From positions 1 to 44,423 of IMG/VR virus record IMGVR_UViG_3300046747_000088: a DNA stretch of 44,423 nt; one strand, given 5' to 3'. Positions 1 to 5,261 of this stretch are shown here, in pieces; the stretch's first letter is position 1, and the number at the start of each line of letters is the position of its first letter. The notes beneath the pieces were generated by a model. It saw nothing but the letters and a program-made list of their open reading frames with translations, was not told the origin of the DNA and searched no databases. The position numbers and the translations under genes were made by a program. This stretch comes from a virus.

Positions 1-17
1 ACACGTTCGTAAAGGCG

Positions 18-233
18 GTGGGCGCTGACACGCTCGACCTGGCGCTCGACTCTGCCGGGAAAGACGAGAGCGACGTAGGTCACGATCTCTGGTTGACCCG
101 GCGCGGACACGGCGCCGGTTTCTGGGATGGCGATTGGCCTATGCCGTATTCGGTGGACTTCTCGGACGCGGCGCGCGGCCTGGGCGACTGCGATCTATAC
201 CGGGGCGACGATGGGCGGTTGTATCTGGCCTAG
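18..233 (+). CDS. Phage hypothetical protein, probably 5'-truncated
   Basis: The protein contains the signature GHDLWLTRRGHGAGFWDG (about residues 21-38) followed by an acidic region and GDCDLYRGDDGRLYLA. I recognise this as the C-terminal part of a widespread phage/plasmid hypothetical family (DFWLTRNGHGAGFWDR). Family members usually have a further 50-80 N-terminal residues. Here the reading frame is open to the window edge, so either the true start lies outside the window or a shortened protein starts at the GTG at position 18 (weak AAAGG upstream). It is the first gene of a run of small plus-strand genes. No function is known. The TAG stop is followed directly by the first tRNA-like element. 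Confidence 0.6.
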   Translation: MGADTLDLALDSAGKDESDVGHDLWLTRRGHGAGFWDGDWPMPYSVDFSDAARGLGDCDLYRGDDGRLYLA

Positions 234-241
234 CTCGACGC

Positions 242-283
242 GACCCGCAACGGTTAGTGCCGGTTCGATTCCGGCGGCGGGTC
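242..283 (+). ncRNA. tRNA-like minihelix element 1
   Basis: Seven perfect outer pairs join GACCCGC (242-248) and GCGGGTC (277-283). They enclose a linker AACGGTTAG that matches a tRNA D-loop, and a T-arm made of TGCCGG/CCGGCG (258-263 with 271-276, one T-G wobble) around loop TTCGATT. GGTTCGATTCC is the exact T-arm consensus. There is no anticodon arm and no room for one. Seen: the pairing and motifs. Inferred: a structured RNA that mimics the acceptor/T-arm/elbow of tRNA. This copy lacks the GCCCANNTGGGC hairpin that follows the other four, but a palindrome CAAGATCTTG (311-320) lies downstream. Confidence 0.7.
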
Positions 284-333
284 TTAGATCGAAGGTGTGT
301 TTTTTGCGCTCAAGATCTTGACAAGAAAAAAAC

Positions 334-341
334 GATCGGAG
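334..341 (+). promoter_or_regulatory. Stereotyped ribosome-binding sequence GATCGGAG (copy 1)
   Basis: GATCGGAG lies 5 nt before the ATG at 347 and fixes that start. The same octamer precedes several other genes of this phage. It contains the Shine-Dalgarno core GGAG but is conserved beyond it, like the start-associated sequences of cluster K mycobacteriophages. Confidence 0.65.
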
Positions 342-346
342 TAGAT

Positions 347-532
347 ATGAGTATTGAAGAACGACACGCGCTGATGATCGCCGAGGTAACGCTCGACGGT
401 CGGCCGGCGATCATCTCGGGGTGGGCGCTCGACTATGCGCAGGTTCGGAGCTTGGACGGCGCGCTATCGGGCGAATGGGCCTGGGCGACGGCGGCGCGGA
501 TCGTCGGGAGGGGCGGCGCGTTCCGCACCTGA
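347..532 (+). CDS. Small phage hypothetical protein (61 aa)
   Basis: I do not recognise a family. The product begins MSIEERHALMIAEVTLDG and contains SGEWAWATAARIVGRGG near its end. The start is chosen because the conserved GATCGGAG sits 5 nt upstream; longer readings of this frame would run through tRNA-like element 1. The gene stands alone between two tRNA-like elements, about 60 nt after the first and 8 nt before the second. Codon use is GC-rich like its neighbours. Confidence 0.6.
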   Translation: MSIEERHALMIAEVTLDGRPAIISGWALDYAQVRSLDGALSGEWAWATAARIVGRGGAFRT

Positions 533-540
533 ACGGAGAC

Positions 541-581
541 GGCGCGAACGGTTACACCCCGGTTCAATTCCGGGGCGCGTC
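541..581 (+). ncRNA. tRNA-like minihelix element 2
   Basis: Outer stem GGCGCG (541-546) pairs with CGCGTC (576-581), six pairs with one G-T. The linker AACGGTTACA is nearly the same D-loop-like string as in element 1. The T-arm is CCCCGG/CCGGGG (six pairs, 557-562 with 570-575) around loop TTCAATT, also a legal T-loop. The stems differ in sequence from element 1 yet keep pairing. The element begins 8 nt after the preceding stop codon. Confidence 0.72.
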
Positions 582-583
582 TT

Positions 584-595
584 GCCCACCTGGGC
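584..595 (+). other. Hairpin GCCCACCTGGGC after tRNA-like element 2
   Basis: A 12-nt inverted repeat (GCCC/GGGC) placed exactly 2 nt (TT) after the outer stem of element 2. No U-tract follows, so it is not a standard terminator. The same hairpin with variable centre follows elements 3, 4 and 5. Confidence 0.65.
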
Positions 596-630
596 GACCG
601 GGGCCGGACCTATCTGGCCTGAACACTCAA

Positions 631-638
631 GATCGGAG
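631..638 (+). promoter_or_regulatory. Ribosome-binding sequence GATCGGAG (copy 2)
   Basis: The conserved octamer lies 9 nt before the ATG at 648 and supports that start. Confidence 0.6.
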
Positions 639-647
639 TAACAACGA

Positions 648-935
648 ATGACCGCAAAAGAACAAAATCGTAACTACCGGGGCCTCGTCGGCTTGAAGGG
701 CCGCGGCTTGTTCGTCGCGCAGAACAAGCGGACGCCGAAGCGCACCCACTCGAACGTGTACACCATCGAGAACGGGCGCCTAGTGGATGTCACGATTCAC
801 GCGGCGGATCTAGTCGGCGGTGACCGCTACCGGCACGGCGAGTTGCTGTGGCCGACTGGCGTCAATTCTCTCGCGAGTGAGCTTGAGCTACACGTAGGCA
901 AGGACCGCGTAATGGGAACGGTCGGCAACAACTAA
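648..935 (+). CDS. Phage hypothetical protein (95 aa)
   Basis: No family recognised. The sequence is basic at its N-terminus (KRTPKRTHSNVYTIENGRL) with a compact mixed beta-rich remainder ending in VGKDRVMGTVGNN. The start has the phage's GATCGGAG motif 9 nt upstream. The gene is monocistronic between tRNA-like elements 2 and 3, about 65 nt after one and 5 nt before the other. Confidence 0.65.
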   Translation: MTAKEQNRNYRGLVGLKGRGLFVAQNKRTPKRTHSNVYTIENGRLVDVTIHAADLVGGDRYRHGELLWPTGVNSLASELELHVGKDRVMGTVGNN

Positions 936-940
936 TCCAC

Positions 941-982
941 TCCCCGCCTGGTGGCGCGGCGCGGTTCGATTCCGCGCGGGGA
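941..982 (+). ncRNA. tRNA-like minihelix element 3
   Basis: TCCCC (941-945) pairs with GGGGA (978-982), extendable to TCCCCGC/GCGGGGA if the T-stem is shortened. The T-arm is GCGCGG/CCGCGC (959-964 with 972-977) around loop TTCGATT. The linker contains GCCTGGTGGCGC, which closely matches a common tRNA D-arm (GCCTGGTAGCGC). This D-arm match, different from that of elements 1 and 2, is a strong hint of tRNA ancestry or tRNA mimicry. Confidence 0.72.
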
Positions 983-985
983 ATT

Positions 986-997
986 GCCCACATGGGC
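986..997 (+). other. Hairpin GCCCACATGGGC after tRNA-like element 3
   Basis: Perfect GCCCA/TGGGC inverted repeat 3 nt (ATT) after element 3. The spacing and stem match the copies after elements 2, 4 and 5 while the central bases vary. Confidence 0.65.
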
Positions 998-1053
998 GTA
1001 AAGTCAGACGGCAGGATTACCGATACTATTGATACCCTGCACGAACTAAAACA

Positions 1054-1061
1054 GATCGGAG
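1054..1061 (+). promoter_or_regulatory. Ribosome-binding sequence GATCGGAG (copy 3)
   Basis: It lies 5 nt before the ATG at 1067 and argues for that start over upstream in-frame codons that would place the hairpin inside the coding sequence. Confidence 0.6.
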
Positions 1062-1066
1062 ACGCA

Positions 1067-1303
1067 ATGCCAGAAGAATCAGATAACAAGCTCAAGGACT
1101 ACGCCGAGATGGTGGCCGATGCCGGATGGCGAGACATCGAAGAGTACGAGGTAGATCTCGCGCTTGAAGCTCTCGACATCTGCCGGGACTTCACTCAATA
1201 CGTCGATGCCGGGGAAGACATTAACGGCCTGCTCGACGCGGCGGAAGAAGTATCCAAGCGCGCGGATCTTGTCTACGCGCGCAAGAACAGCTTGGAGGGA
1301 TGA
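1067..1303 (+). CDS. Small acidic hypothetical protein (78 aa)
   Basis: Begins MPEESDNKLKDYAEMVADAG and is strongly acidic, with a predicted all-alpha composition (YEVDLALEALDICRDF, LLDAAEEVSKRADLVYARK). No family recognised. The start is set by GATCGGAG 5 nt upstream. The stop overlaps the next start as ATGA (1300-1303), so the two genes are translationally coupled. Confidence 0.65.
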   Translation: MPEESDNKLKDYAEMVADAGWRDIEEYEVDLALEALDICRDFTQYVDAGEDINGLLDAAEEVSKRADLVYARKNSLEG

Positions 1304-1911
1304 TGAGCGAAGTAGAGACGCACGACGTACGCGGGATAACCGCGACGATCAGCTACGACGACTGCTCGTTTGACCCGCGCAAGGATCACGACAATGCCGG
1401 GGTCATGGTTTGCGCCCATCGGCGCTACGACCTGGGCGACGAACGGCCGAAGGCGGAGCTTGACGACTACCCGACGATGGACACGTACATGCGGCGCGTT
1501 TACGACGCGGCCGTATGGCTCCCGCTGTACCTGTATGACCACTCGGGATTGTCGATCAGTACCGGAAGTTTCGGCGACCCTTGGGATAGCGGTTGCGTCG
1601 GATTCATCTACATGGACTGCGCAACGTTGCAGCACGAATTTGGCACGACCGCGAATGCCGAACGGATCGAGAACGCTCTCGCGCTCCTGCGCGGGGAAGT
1701 TGACGAATACGACAATTACCTAACCGGGCAGGTTTACCGCTGGGAGACGGACGGGGATGGATGCGGCGGCTACTTCGGAGACGACGGCCTTGAGTATTGC
1801 CGCTCCGAAGCGCTCGACGCTGCCAAGCACGAAGCGGACGAACGCGACCGCTCCCGACTCATGCGCGGCCTGGCGCAATGCGGTGGAGGCGTAGCGCTGC
1901 CGGCCCTCTAG
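1300..1911 (+). CDS. Conserved phage hypothetical protein (PLYLYDHSG family, 203 aa)
   Basis: The protein carries a pattern I recognise from a widespread phage and plasmid family of unknown function: DNAGVMVCAHRRYDLGDE (near residues 30-47), LPLYLYDHSGLSIST (near 75-89), GDPWDSGCVGFIYMD, EYDNYLTGQVY. The last fifth, rich in charged residues and ending GGGVALPAL, is not part of that signature. GGAGGG lies just before tandem ATGs at 1300 and 1303. It is coupled to the upstream 78-aa gene and followed within 10 nt of its stop by tRNA-like element 4. A cytoplasmic early role is likely from position only. Confidence 0.8.
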   Translation: MMSEVETHDVRGITATISYDDCSFDPRKDHDNAGVMVCAHRRYDLGDERPKAELDDYPTMDTYMRRVYDAAVWLPLYLYDHSGLSISTGSFGDPWDSGCVGFIYMDCATLQHEFGTTANAERIENALALLRGEVDEYDNYLTGQVYRWETDGDGCGGYFGDDGLEYCRSEALDAAKHEADERDRSRLMRGLAQCGGGVALPAL

Positions 1912-1919
1912 CTCGACTC

Positions 1920-1966
1920 GACGCGTACCGGACACGCCGGCAGGGGTTTCGCGAACCCCGCGCGTC
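1920..1966 (+). ncRNA. tRNA-like minihelix element 4 (divergent copy)
   Basis: GACGCG (1920-1925) pairs with CGCGTC (1961-1966), six pairs. The inner arm GGGGTT/AACCCC (1943-1948 with 1954-1959) has loop TCGCG, so the T-loop consensus is lost, and the linker itself can form CCGG/CCGG (1928-1931 with 1937-1940). The upstream flank CTAGCTCGACNCGAC (including the gene stop) is shared with element 1. Position and the following hairpin are conserved, so I keep it in the family as a degenerate or specialised copy. Confidence 0.55.
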
Positions 1967-1968
1967 TT

Positions 1969-1980
1969 GCCCACCTGGGC
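1969..1980 (+). other. Hairpin GCCCACCTGGGC after tRNA-like element 4
   Basis: Same 12-nt inverted repeat and same TT spacer as after element 2. Its presence beside the divergent element 4 shows that the two parts behave as one module. Confidence 0.65.
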
Positions 1981-1992
1981 AGAACAAAAATA

Positions 1993-2000
1993 GATCGGAG
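1993..2000 (+). promoter_or_regulatory. Ribosome-binding sequence GATCGGAG (copy 4)
   Basis: It lies 10 nt before the ATG at 2011 and supports that start. Confidence 0.55.
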
Positions 2001-2010
2001 ACGTATCAAG

Positions 2011-2217
2011 ATGGACAACCTAAATAACCTGCCGACGCTCAGTCAAGGTCACGACGCTGACCTAAAGATCGACGCGGCCCCTATCCGGGTCTGGATCTCG
2101 CGCCTTACGCGCGAGGACGGCGCGGAGTTCGACAACGGAATCGTTATCGAGCACTACAACGGCCACTCCTGGGCGACGGCCGCGCTGCTCGCGAACACCG
2201 CGCGAGTGGAGTCGTAA
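2011..2217 (+). CDS. Small hypothetical protein (68 aa)
   Basis: No known family. The C-terminal half (VWISRLTREDGAEFDNGIVIEHYNGHSWATAALL) looks like a small beta-sheet fold. The WATAA string also occurs in the 61-aa product at 347-532, a weak similarity. GATCGGAG precedes the start by 10 nt, and the stop overlaps the next start as TAATG. Confidence 0.6.
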   Translation: MDNLNNLPTLSQGHDADLKIDAAPIRVWISRLTREDGAEFDNGIVIEHYNGHSWATAALLANTARVES

Positions 2218-2588
2218 TGGAGACGCAGACAAAGCCCGTAAACAAGGTCGCGGTCGGAGACGTTGTGGAGTCCGCCGAGATGGACGGCACCCGGTATCTG
2301 ACCGTGACCGAACCGATAGAGATGGACCATGCCGTGACCGCAAGCGGAACGGATTCCTGGTTCGTCCTGACCGGCGAGGACCAGAACGGCGACCCGTTGG
2401 AGCTTTACATCCACCCCGGAGTAACCGTGGATGTAGTCGCGCGGCCGTACCGCGTCGTGGAGACGCACATTTACAACGCGGTCTGGGCCACGTCGGAAGA
2501 CGAAGCGTGCCGGCGCGCGGCTACTGAACAACTCGACTGGGACGACCACGATCTCGACGCGGGTCCCAGCAACCCGGACGAGGTATAG
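2217..2588 (+). CDS. Acidic hypothetical protein (123 aa)
   Basis: Contains NKVAVGDVVESAEMDGTRYLTV and ELYIHPGVTVDVVARPYRVVETH, compatible with a small beta-barrel, then an acidic C-terminus. No catalytic motif is visible and I do not recognise the family. It overlaps the upstream stop by one base (TAATG) and is followed 2 nt later by a 39-aa gene, so it is probably translated from the same message. Confidence 0.6.
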   Translation: METQTKPVNKVAVGDVVESAEMDGTRYLTVTEPIEMDHAVTASGTDSWFVLTGEDQNGDPLELYIHPGVTVDVVARPYRVVETHIYNAVWATSEDEACRRAATEQLDWDDHDLDAGPSNPDEV

Positions 2589-2590
2589 AG

Positions 2591-2710
2591 ATGCCGACCT
2601 ACAACTACTGGACCGCCCTGACCGCTGCGGTCGGCCAATGGCGCGACGGCAACCTTGAGTTGCGCCGCGTCCTGGCGACCGCTCGACTGATCCGAACGGA
2701 GAACCGCTAA
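2591..2710 (+). CDS. Very small hypothetical protein (39 aa)
   Basis: Reads MPTYNYWTALTAAVGQWRDG and continues through a basic helix (LRRVLATARLIRTENR). It fills the gap between two overlapping neighbours: the upstream stop is 2 nt away and its own TAA overlaps the next ATG (TAATG). This tight packing and GC-rich third positions support a real gene. Function unknown. Confidence 0.55.
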   Translation: MPTYNYWTALTAAVGQWRDGNLELRRVLATARLIRTENR

Positions 2711-3018
2711 TGGAGACGCGACCAATCCCAACAACCCCGCCCGACGACTGGCGCTATTTCGACAACGGCGGCAGGACGATGGACCGCTACTCGATATGGC
2801 AGGGCGGATCCGACTGGCTCGACTGTTCGGAGTTCCCGTTTCACCCTCAAGGTGTCGGGATGCACGGTGAGGGCTTGCCCCCGGAGGCTCTGTTCGCGCG
2901 CGACGACGACGACTGGACGCCGGAGATGGAGATCGAGTTCTCTGACCTGCCGCCCGACGTGCAGCGCGCGGTCTTGCAGGACGCGGCGTACTACGTGGAC
3001 GAGGACGGAGACGAGTAG
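2710..3018 (+). CDS. Acidic hypothetical protein (102 aa)
   Basis: Begins METRPIPTTPPDDWRYFDNGG and ends in an acidic tail (DAAYYVDEDGDE). No family or catalytic motif recognised. Start and stop abut the neighbouring genes without gaps (TAATG upstream, TAGATG downstream), consistent with an early operon of accessory genes. Confidence 0.6.
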   Translation: METRPIPTTPPDDWRYFDNGGRTMDRYSIWQGGSDWLDCSEFPFHPQGVGMHGEGLPPEALFARDDDDWTPEMEIEFSDLPPDVQRAVLQDAAYYVDEDGDE

Positions 3019-3099
3019 ATGCGCGCGAACAAAAACGGCGCCGAAGGGTTTGACCCCAACGACGCCGCGTCTCAACAGATCGGAGTAGATCAATCGTGA
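3019..3099 (+). CDS. Possible 26-aa peptide
   Basis: An ATG directly after the preceding TAG opens a 26-codon frame (MRANKNGAEGFDPNDAASQQ..) with GGAG at suitable distance upstream. Its last codons contain the conserved GATCGGAG, so the sequence may equally be only the leader of the next gene. Low confidence because of size. Confidence 0.3.
   Translation: MRANKNGAEGFDPNDAASQQIGVDQS
3078..3085 (+). promoter_or_regulatory. Ribosome-binding sequence GATCGGAG (copy 5)
   Basis: It lies 10 nt before a GTG at 3096 that is in frame with the HTH gene. A second, canonical Shine-Dalgarno (GGAAGGAGG) lies just before ATG 3141, so the gene has two plausible starts. Confidence 0.45.
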
Positions 3100-3140
3100 C
3101 GGACCCGAGAGTACCCCACAATGCGGAAGGAGGTAACAAG

Positions 3141-3458
3141 ATGATGGACGTATGGGCGCCTGCCGACATGCTCGACGAGCTCGGCGCGAAGTCGCGCGAC
3201 ACGATCACCCGGTGGCAGTCGGAGACGGATTTCCCCGCGCCGATCTTCACTCATGGATCGACGCGGTTCTACGACCCGGCCGCCGTGCGCACCTGGCACG
3301 AGTCACACGTAGCGAATACGGGGCCGGCCCGGAAGCGGAGACGCGTTGTCGAGATAAAGCGCGCGGATCCCGACCGCTCGATCAAGTCGATCGCGAGGGA
3401 AACTGGATACGCGTGGCAGTCAGTGAAGAACTACCTGACCGACGCCGGCCTGCTCTAG
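3141..3458 (+). CDS. Excisionase-like helix-turn-helix protein
   Basis: A small DNA-binding protein with two HTH-like segments. The first (WAPADMLDELGAKSRDTITRW, then FPAPIFTHGSTRFYDPAAVRTW) has the layout of AlpA/MerR-type winged helices found in excisionases and phage regulators. The second (RSIKSIARETGYAWQSVKNYL) is a classical HTH at the C-terminus. The start at 3141 is preferred for its near-perfect Shine-Dalgarno; GTG at 3096 behind GATCGGAG would add 15 residues. It is the last gene before a terminator. It could be an excision factor for one of the two integrases or a transcription regulator; the sequence does not decide between them. Confidence 0.7.
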   Translation: MMDVWAPADMLDELGAKSRDTITRWQSETDFPAPIFTHGSTRFYDPAAVRTWHESHVANTGPARKRRRVVEIKRADPDRSIKSIARETGYAWQSVKNYLTDAGLL

Positions 3459-3459
3459 C

Positions 3460-3502
3460 AAGGCTGACGGATACGCCCTAAAAAGGCTGACGGATACGCC
3501 CT
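3460..3502 (+). repeat. Tandem 20-bp direct repeat
   Basis: AAGGCTGACGGATACGCCCT occurs at 3460-3479 and again, identical, at 3483-3502. The first copy starts 2 nt after the HTH gene and the second overlaps the left arm of the terminator. A 23-bp period (about two helical turns) is compatible with a dimeric protein binding site; a replication slip is the alternative. Confidence 0.75.
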
Positions 3503-3534
3503 GGTCTGCATCTTGCAGGCTAGGGCTTTCGTTT
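3498..3534 (+). terminator. Intrinsic terminator of the left plus-strand operon
   Basis: Thirteen pairs (two G-T) join 3498-3510 (GCCCTGGTCTGCA) and 3514-3526 (TGCAGGCTAGGGC) with loop TCT, followed by TTTCGTTT. It ends the small-gene operon after the excisionase-like gene. Confidence 0.75.
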
Positions 3535-3542
3535 AGGTTCAC

Positions 3543-3571
3543 TTGCAAACGTCCCTGATTCTCGGTATTCT
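3543..3571 (+). promoter_or_regulatory. Putative sigma70-type promoter for the 386-aa regulator gene
   Basis: TTGCAA (3543-3548) and TATTCT (3566-3571) are separated by 17 bp, directly downstream of the terminator and upstream of a single gene. Downstream of it, TGCGCAATTTGCGCA (about 3593-3607) and GATCCTCGCAAGGATC (about 3608-3623) are inverted repeats that could bind a regulator. Confidence 0.45.
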
Positions 3572-3658
3572 CCGGTCCCAACGGAGACGGACTGCGCAAT
3601 TTGCGCAGATCCTCGCAAGGATCGTTGATATGTGAACGCTTCAAACCGGGGAGGCCCA

Positions 3659-4819
3659 ATGCCAACCGAAGTACCAAAGACACACACGCAGGCACTAGTC
3701 CTGCTTGCGGAGAGTGTCGGTCACGCGCTCGTCAAGTACGGCCACCATCTACGCGGGTTAGACCCGCTCGACGAGACGGCCGGCGACGACCTGGCCGAAG
3801 CTGTATCCAACGTCGTGCCGCTAATCGGCGGCGAGTTACCCGAGCCGGAGGCCGAACCGGAAGCGGAAGAAGCTCCCAAGCGCCGCAAGCAACTCAGGCT
3901 CACTCACGAACAATGGAGATCGTTGTTCGCCGCCCTGCCGCTTCACTTCACGATCCAGTACGCGGCGAAGGAGTACGGGTATGCGGACAATCAGATCCGC
4001 ACCGGATTGGCGAAGCTCGGCGACGAAATAGAGCTAGTCAAACCTCCCGAGCCGGGCAGCGGTGACAAGACCGGCACCCGCGCGGCGATTTACCGATTCA
4101 AGCGCAACCCCGCGTTCGCCGAACCGCAGCCGTGGGTAGCACCGGACCCGGACGCGGCACCCGAGCCCGACAAGGGGCCAAAGAAGCAACGCAAGCCGCG
4201 CCGCCCGGTGATCCAGTACGACCGCAAGGAGTGGCGCAACCTGTTCGTCACGATGCCGCAGCCGTTCACGATCCGGCAGGTTGCCGACCGGCACGGTATG
4301 GGCGAGGGTCAGGTACGGCGTGGGCTTGAGAAGGTCGGCGACGAAGTAGTCAAGATCAAAGAAGCGACGATGCCGGCAGGCGGAACCGAGAACAAGGGTC
4401 GCGAGGGTGCGCTCTATCAGTTCAACTCGGCGGCGGGTGTGCCGGCCCCGGAACCCGAGCCAACACCCGAGCCAGTCGCAGACGGAGCGCCGATCGCACC
4501 GCCGCCAGTCCAAGCCGTGCCGGATCCCGATCCGAACATGCACCCGAACCGGCTTGAGGGCAACCGCGTCAAACCGCAGGTCAGCGACTCCGAGATCAAC
4601 AAGCTCTTGGATGCGGCGTGGGATGCTGGCTGGGATATTCAGCCGACACAGAGCGGCCACCTGCGCTTGCTCTCGCCGAACCGTGAGGTGAAGCCGGTGT
4701 TTGCTCCGACAACCCCGAGCGACCATCGGTCAGTGAAGAACCTGCGAGCGGAGCTTGCGCGCGCCGGCCTCACTCTTCCTGAGCGAGAGCATCGACGATT
4801 TGCCGGTCTGCTCCGCTGA
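3659..4819 (+). CDS. Putative regulator: two winged-helix repeats plus HicA-like C-terminus (386 aa)
   Basis: Three parts are visible. Residues about 78-147 and 186-255 are repeats of one another: each has W(R)SLF/W(R)NLF, PxxFTIQYAA/PxPFTIRQVA, then GQVRRGLEKVGDE-type helix and a basic wing ending ALYQF/AIYRF. They are separated by proline- and acid-rich linkers (EPEAEPEAEEAP). Residues 310-370 (INKLLDAAWDAGWDIQPTQS, GHLRLLSP, PSDHRSVKNLRAELARAGL) resemble the HicA/dsRBD-like small proteins seen in actinophages. ATG 3659 has GGGGAGG upstream. It forms its own transcription unit between a terminator and a convergent operon. Likely a nucleic-acid-binding regulator; no enzyme motif is seen. Confidence 0.65.
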   Translation: MPTEVPKTHTQALVLLAESVGHALVKYGHHLRGLDPLDETAGDDLAEAVSNVVPLIGGELPEPEAEPEAEEAPKRRKQLRLTHEQWRSLFAALPLHFTIQYAAKEYGYADNQIRTGLAKLGDEIELVKPPEPGSGDKTGTRAAIYRFKRNPAFAEPQPWVAPDPDAAPEPDKGPKKQRKPRRPVIQYDRKEWRNLFVTMPQPFTIRQVADRHGMGEGQVRRGLEKVGDEVVKIKEATMPAGGTENKGREGALYQFNSAAGVPAPEPEPTPEPVADGAPIAPPPVQAVPDPDPNMHPNRLEGNRVKPQVSDSEINKLLDAAWDAGWDIQPTQSGHLRLLSPNREVKPVFAPTTPSDHRSVKNLRAELARAGLTLPEREHRRFAGLLR

Positions 4820-5261
4820 TCTCGGAAGCACCCGTCCCGTCTGTCTGTGGGGGAGCTACGGCAGGCGGGGCTACCGGGTGCATGACAAGCCAAGCAACCT
4901 GAGCCGTCTCAAGTAGGCGGCGCAGCTTGGCCGGGTCCGGTTCGGTGCGCGGCTTCACGCCTGCTGGCCGGTTCGGATTCGACTGCCGCTTGATCTCCTG
5001 TATCTCCTGCTGAGTCACGTCGAACACCTGCTTTGCGAGCCGCTGCATCTCGCTCATCTCGCGGGTCGCGGCGTCGTCCCTGGCATCGTTGATCCAGTTG
5101 CGGACGGTCTGATCGTTGATGTGCTCGGGCTTGGGGAACCCCGGCACCTGCCCGGCGCGGATCATCCGGCCAAGCGCGGCCCCGGTCGTGCCTTGCTTGA
5201 GTGCGATCTCGACGACCGCAGCGCGAAGCTCATCGCTGTGGATCTTCTGAAAATGCTTCAC
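4770..5261 (-). CDS. HTH-containing DNA-binding protein (163 aa)
   Basis: Starts at a GTG (5261) that overlaps the methyltransferase stop as GTGA. The N-terminal part (SDELRAAVVEIALKQGTTGAALGRMI, then NDQTVRNWINDARDD) has the look of two helix-turn-helix units; a helical charged middle follows (QRLAKQVFDVTQQEIQEIKRQ). It is the last gene of the minus-strand replication operon and its 3' end overlaps the convergent plus-strand regulator by 50 bp. A small-terminase or transposase-like HTH is possible, but nothing more can be said. Confidence 0.6.
   Translation of the reverse strand: MKHFQKIHSDELRAAVVEIALKQGTTGAALGRMIRAGQVPGFPKPEHINDQTVRNWINDARDDAATREMSEMQRLAKQVFDVTQQEIQEIKRQSNPNRPAGVKPRTEPDPAKLRRLLETAQVAWLVMHPVAPPAVAPPQTDGTGASEISGADRQIVDALAQEE

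Noticed and set aside
242-283. A complete tRNA gene at element 1
   Set aside because: The 3' stem finds its partner 10 nt before the T-arm, leaving no anticodon arm; no acceptor partner is present at the distance needed for a 72-90 nt tRNA, and no CCA end follows.
584-595. GCCCACCTGGGC as an intrinsic terminator
   Set aside because: The stem is short and no T-run follows in any of the four copies.
242-1980. Integron-like attC sites between gene cassettes
   Set aside because: The gaps look cassette-like and a tyrosine recombinase is present, but the conserved GTTRRRY and RYYYAAC core sites are absent and the recombinase is not recognisably IntI.
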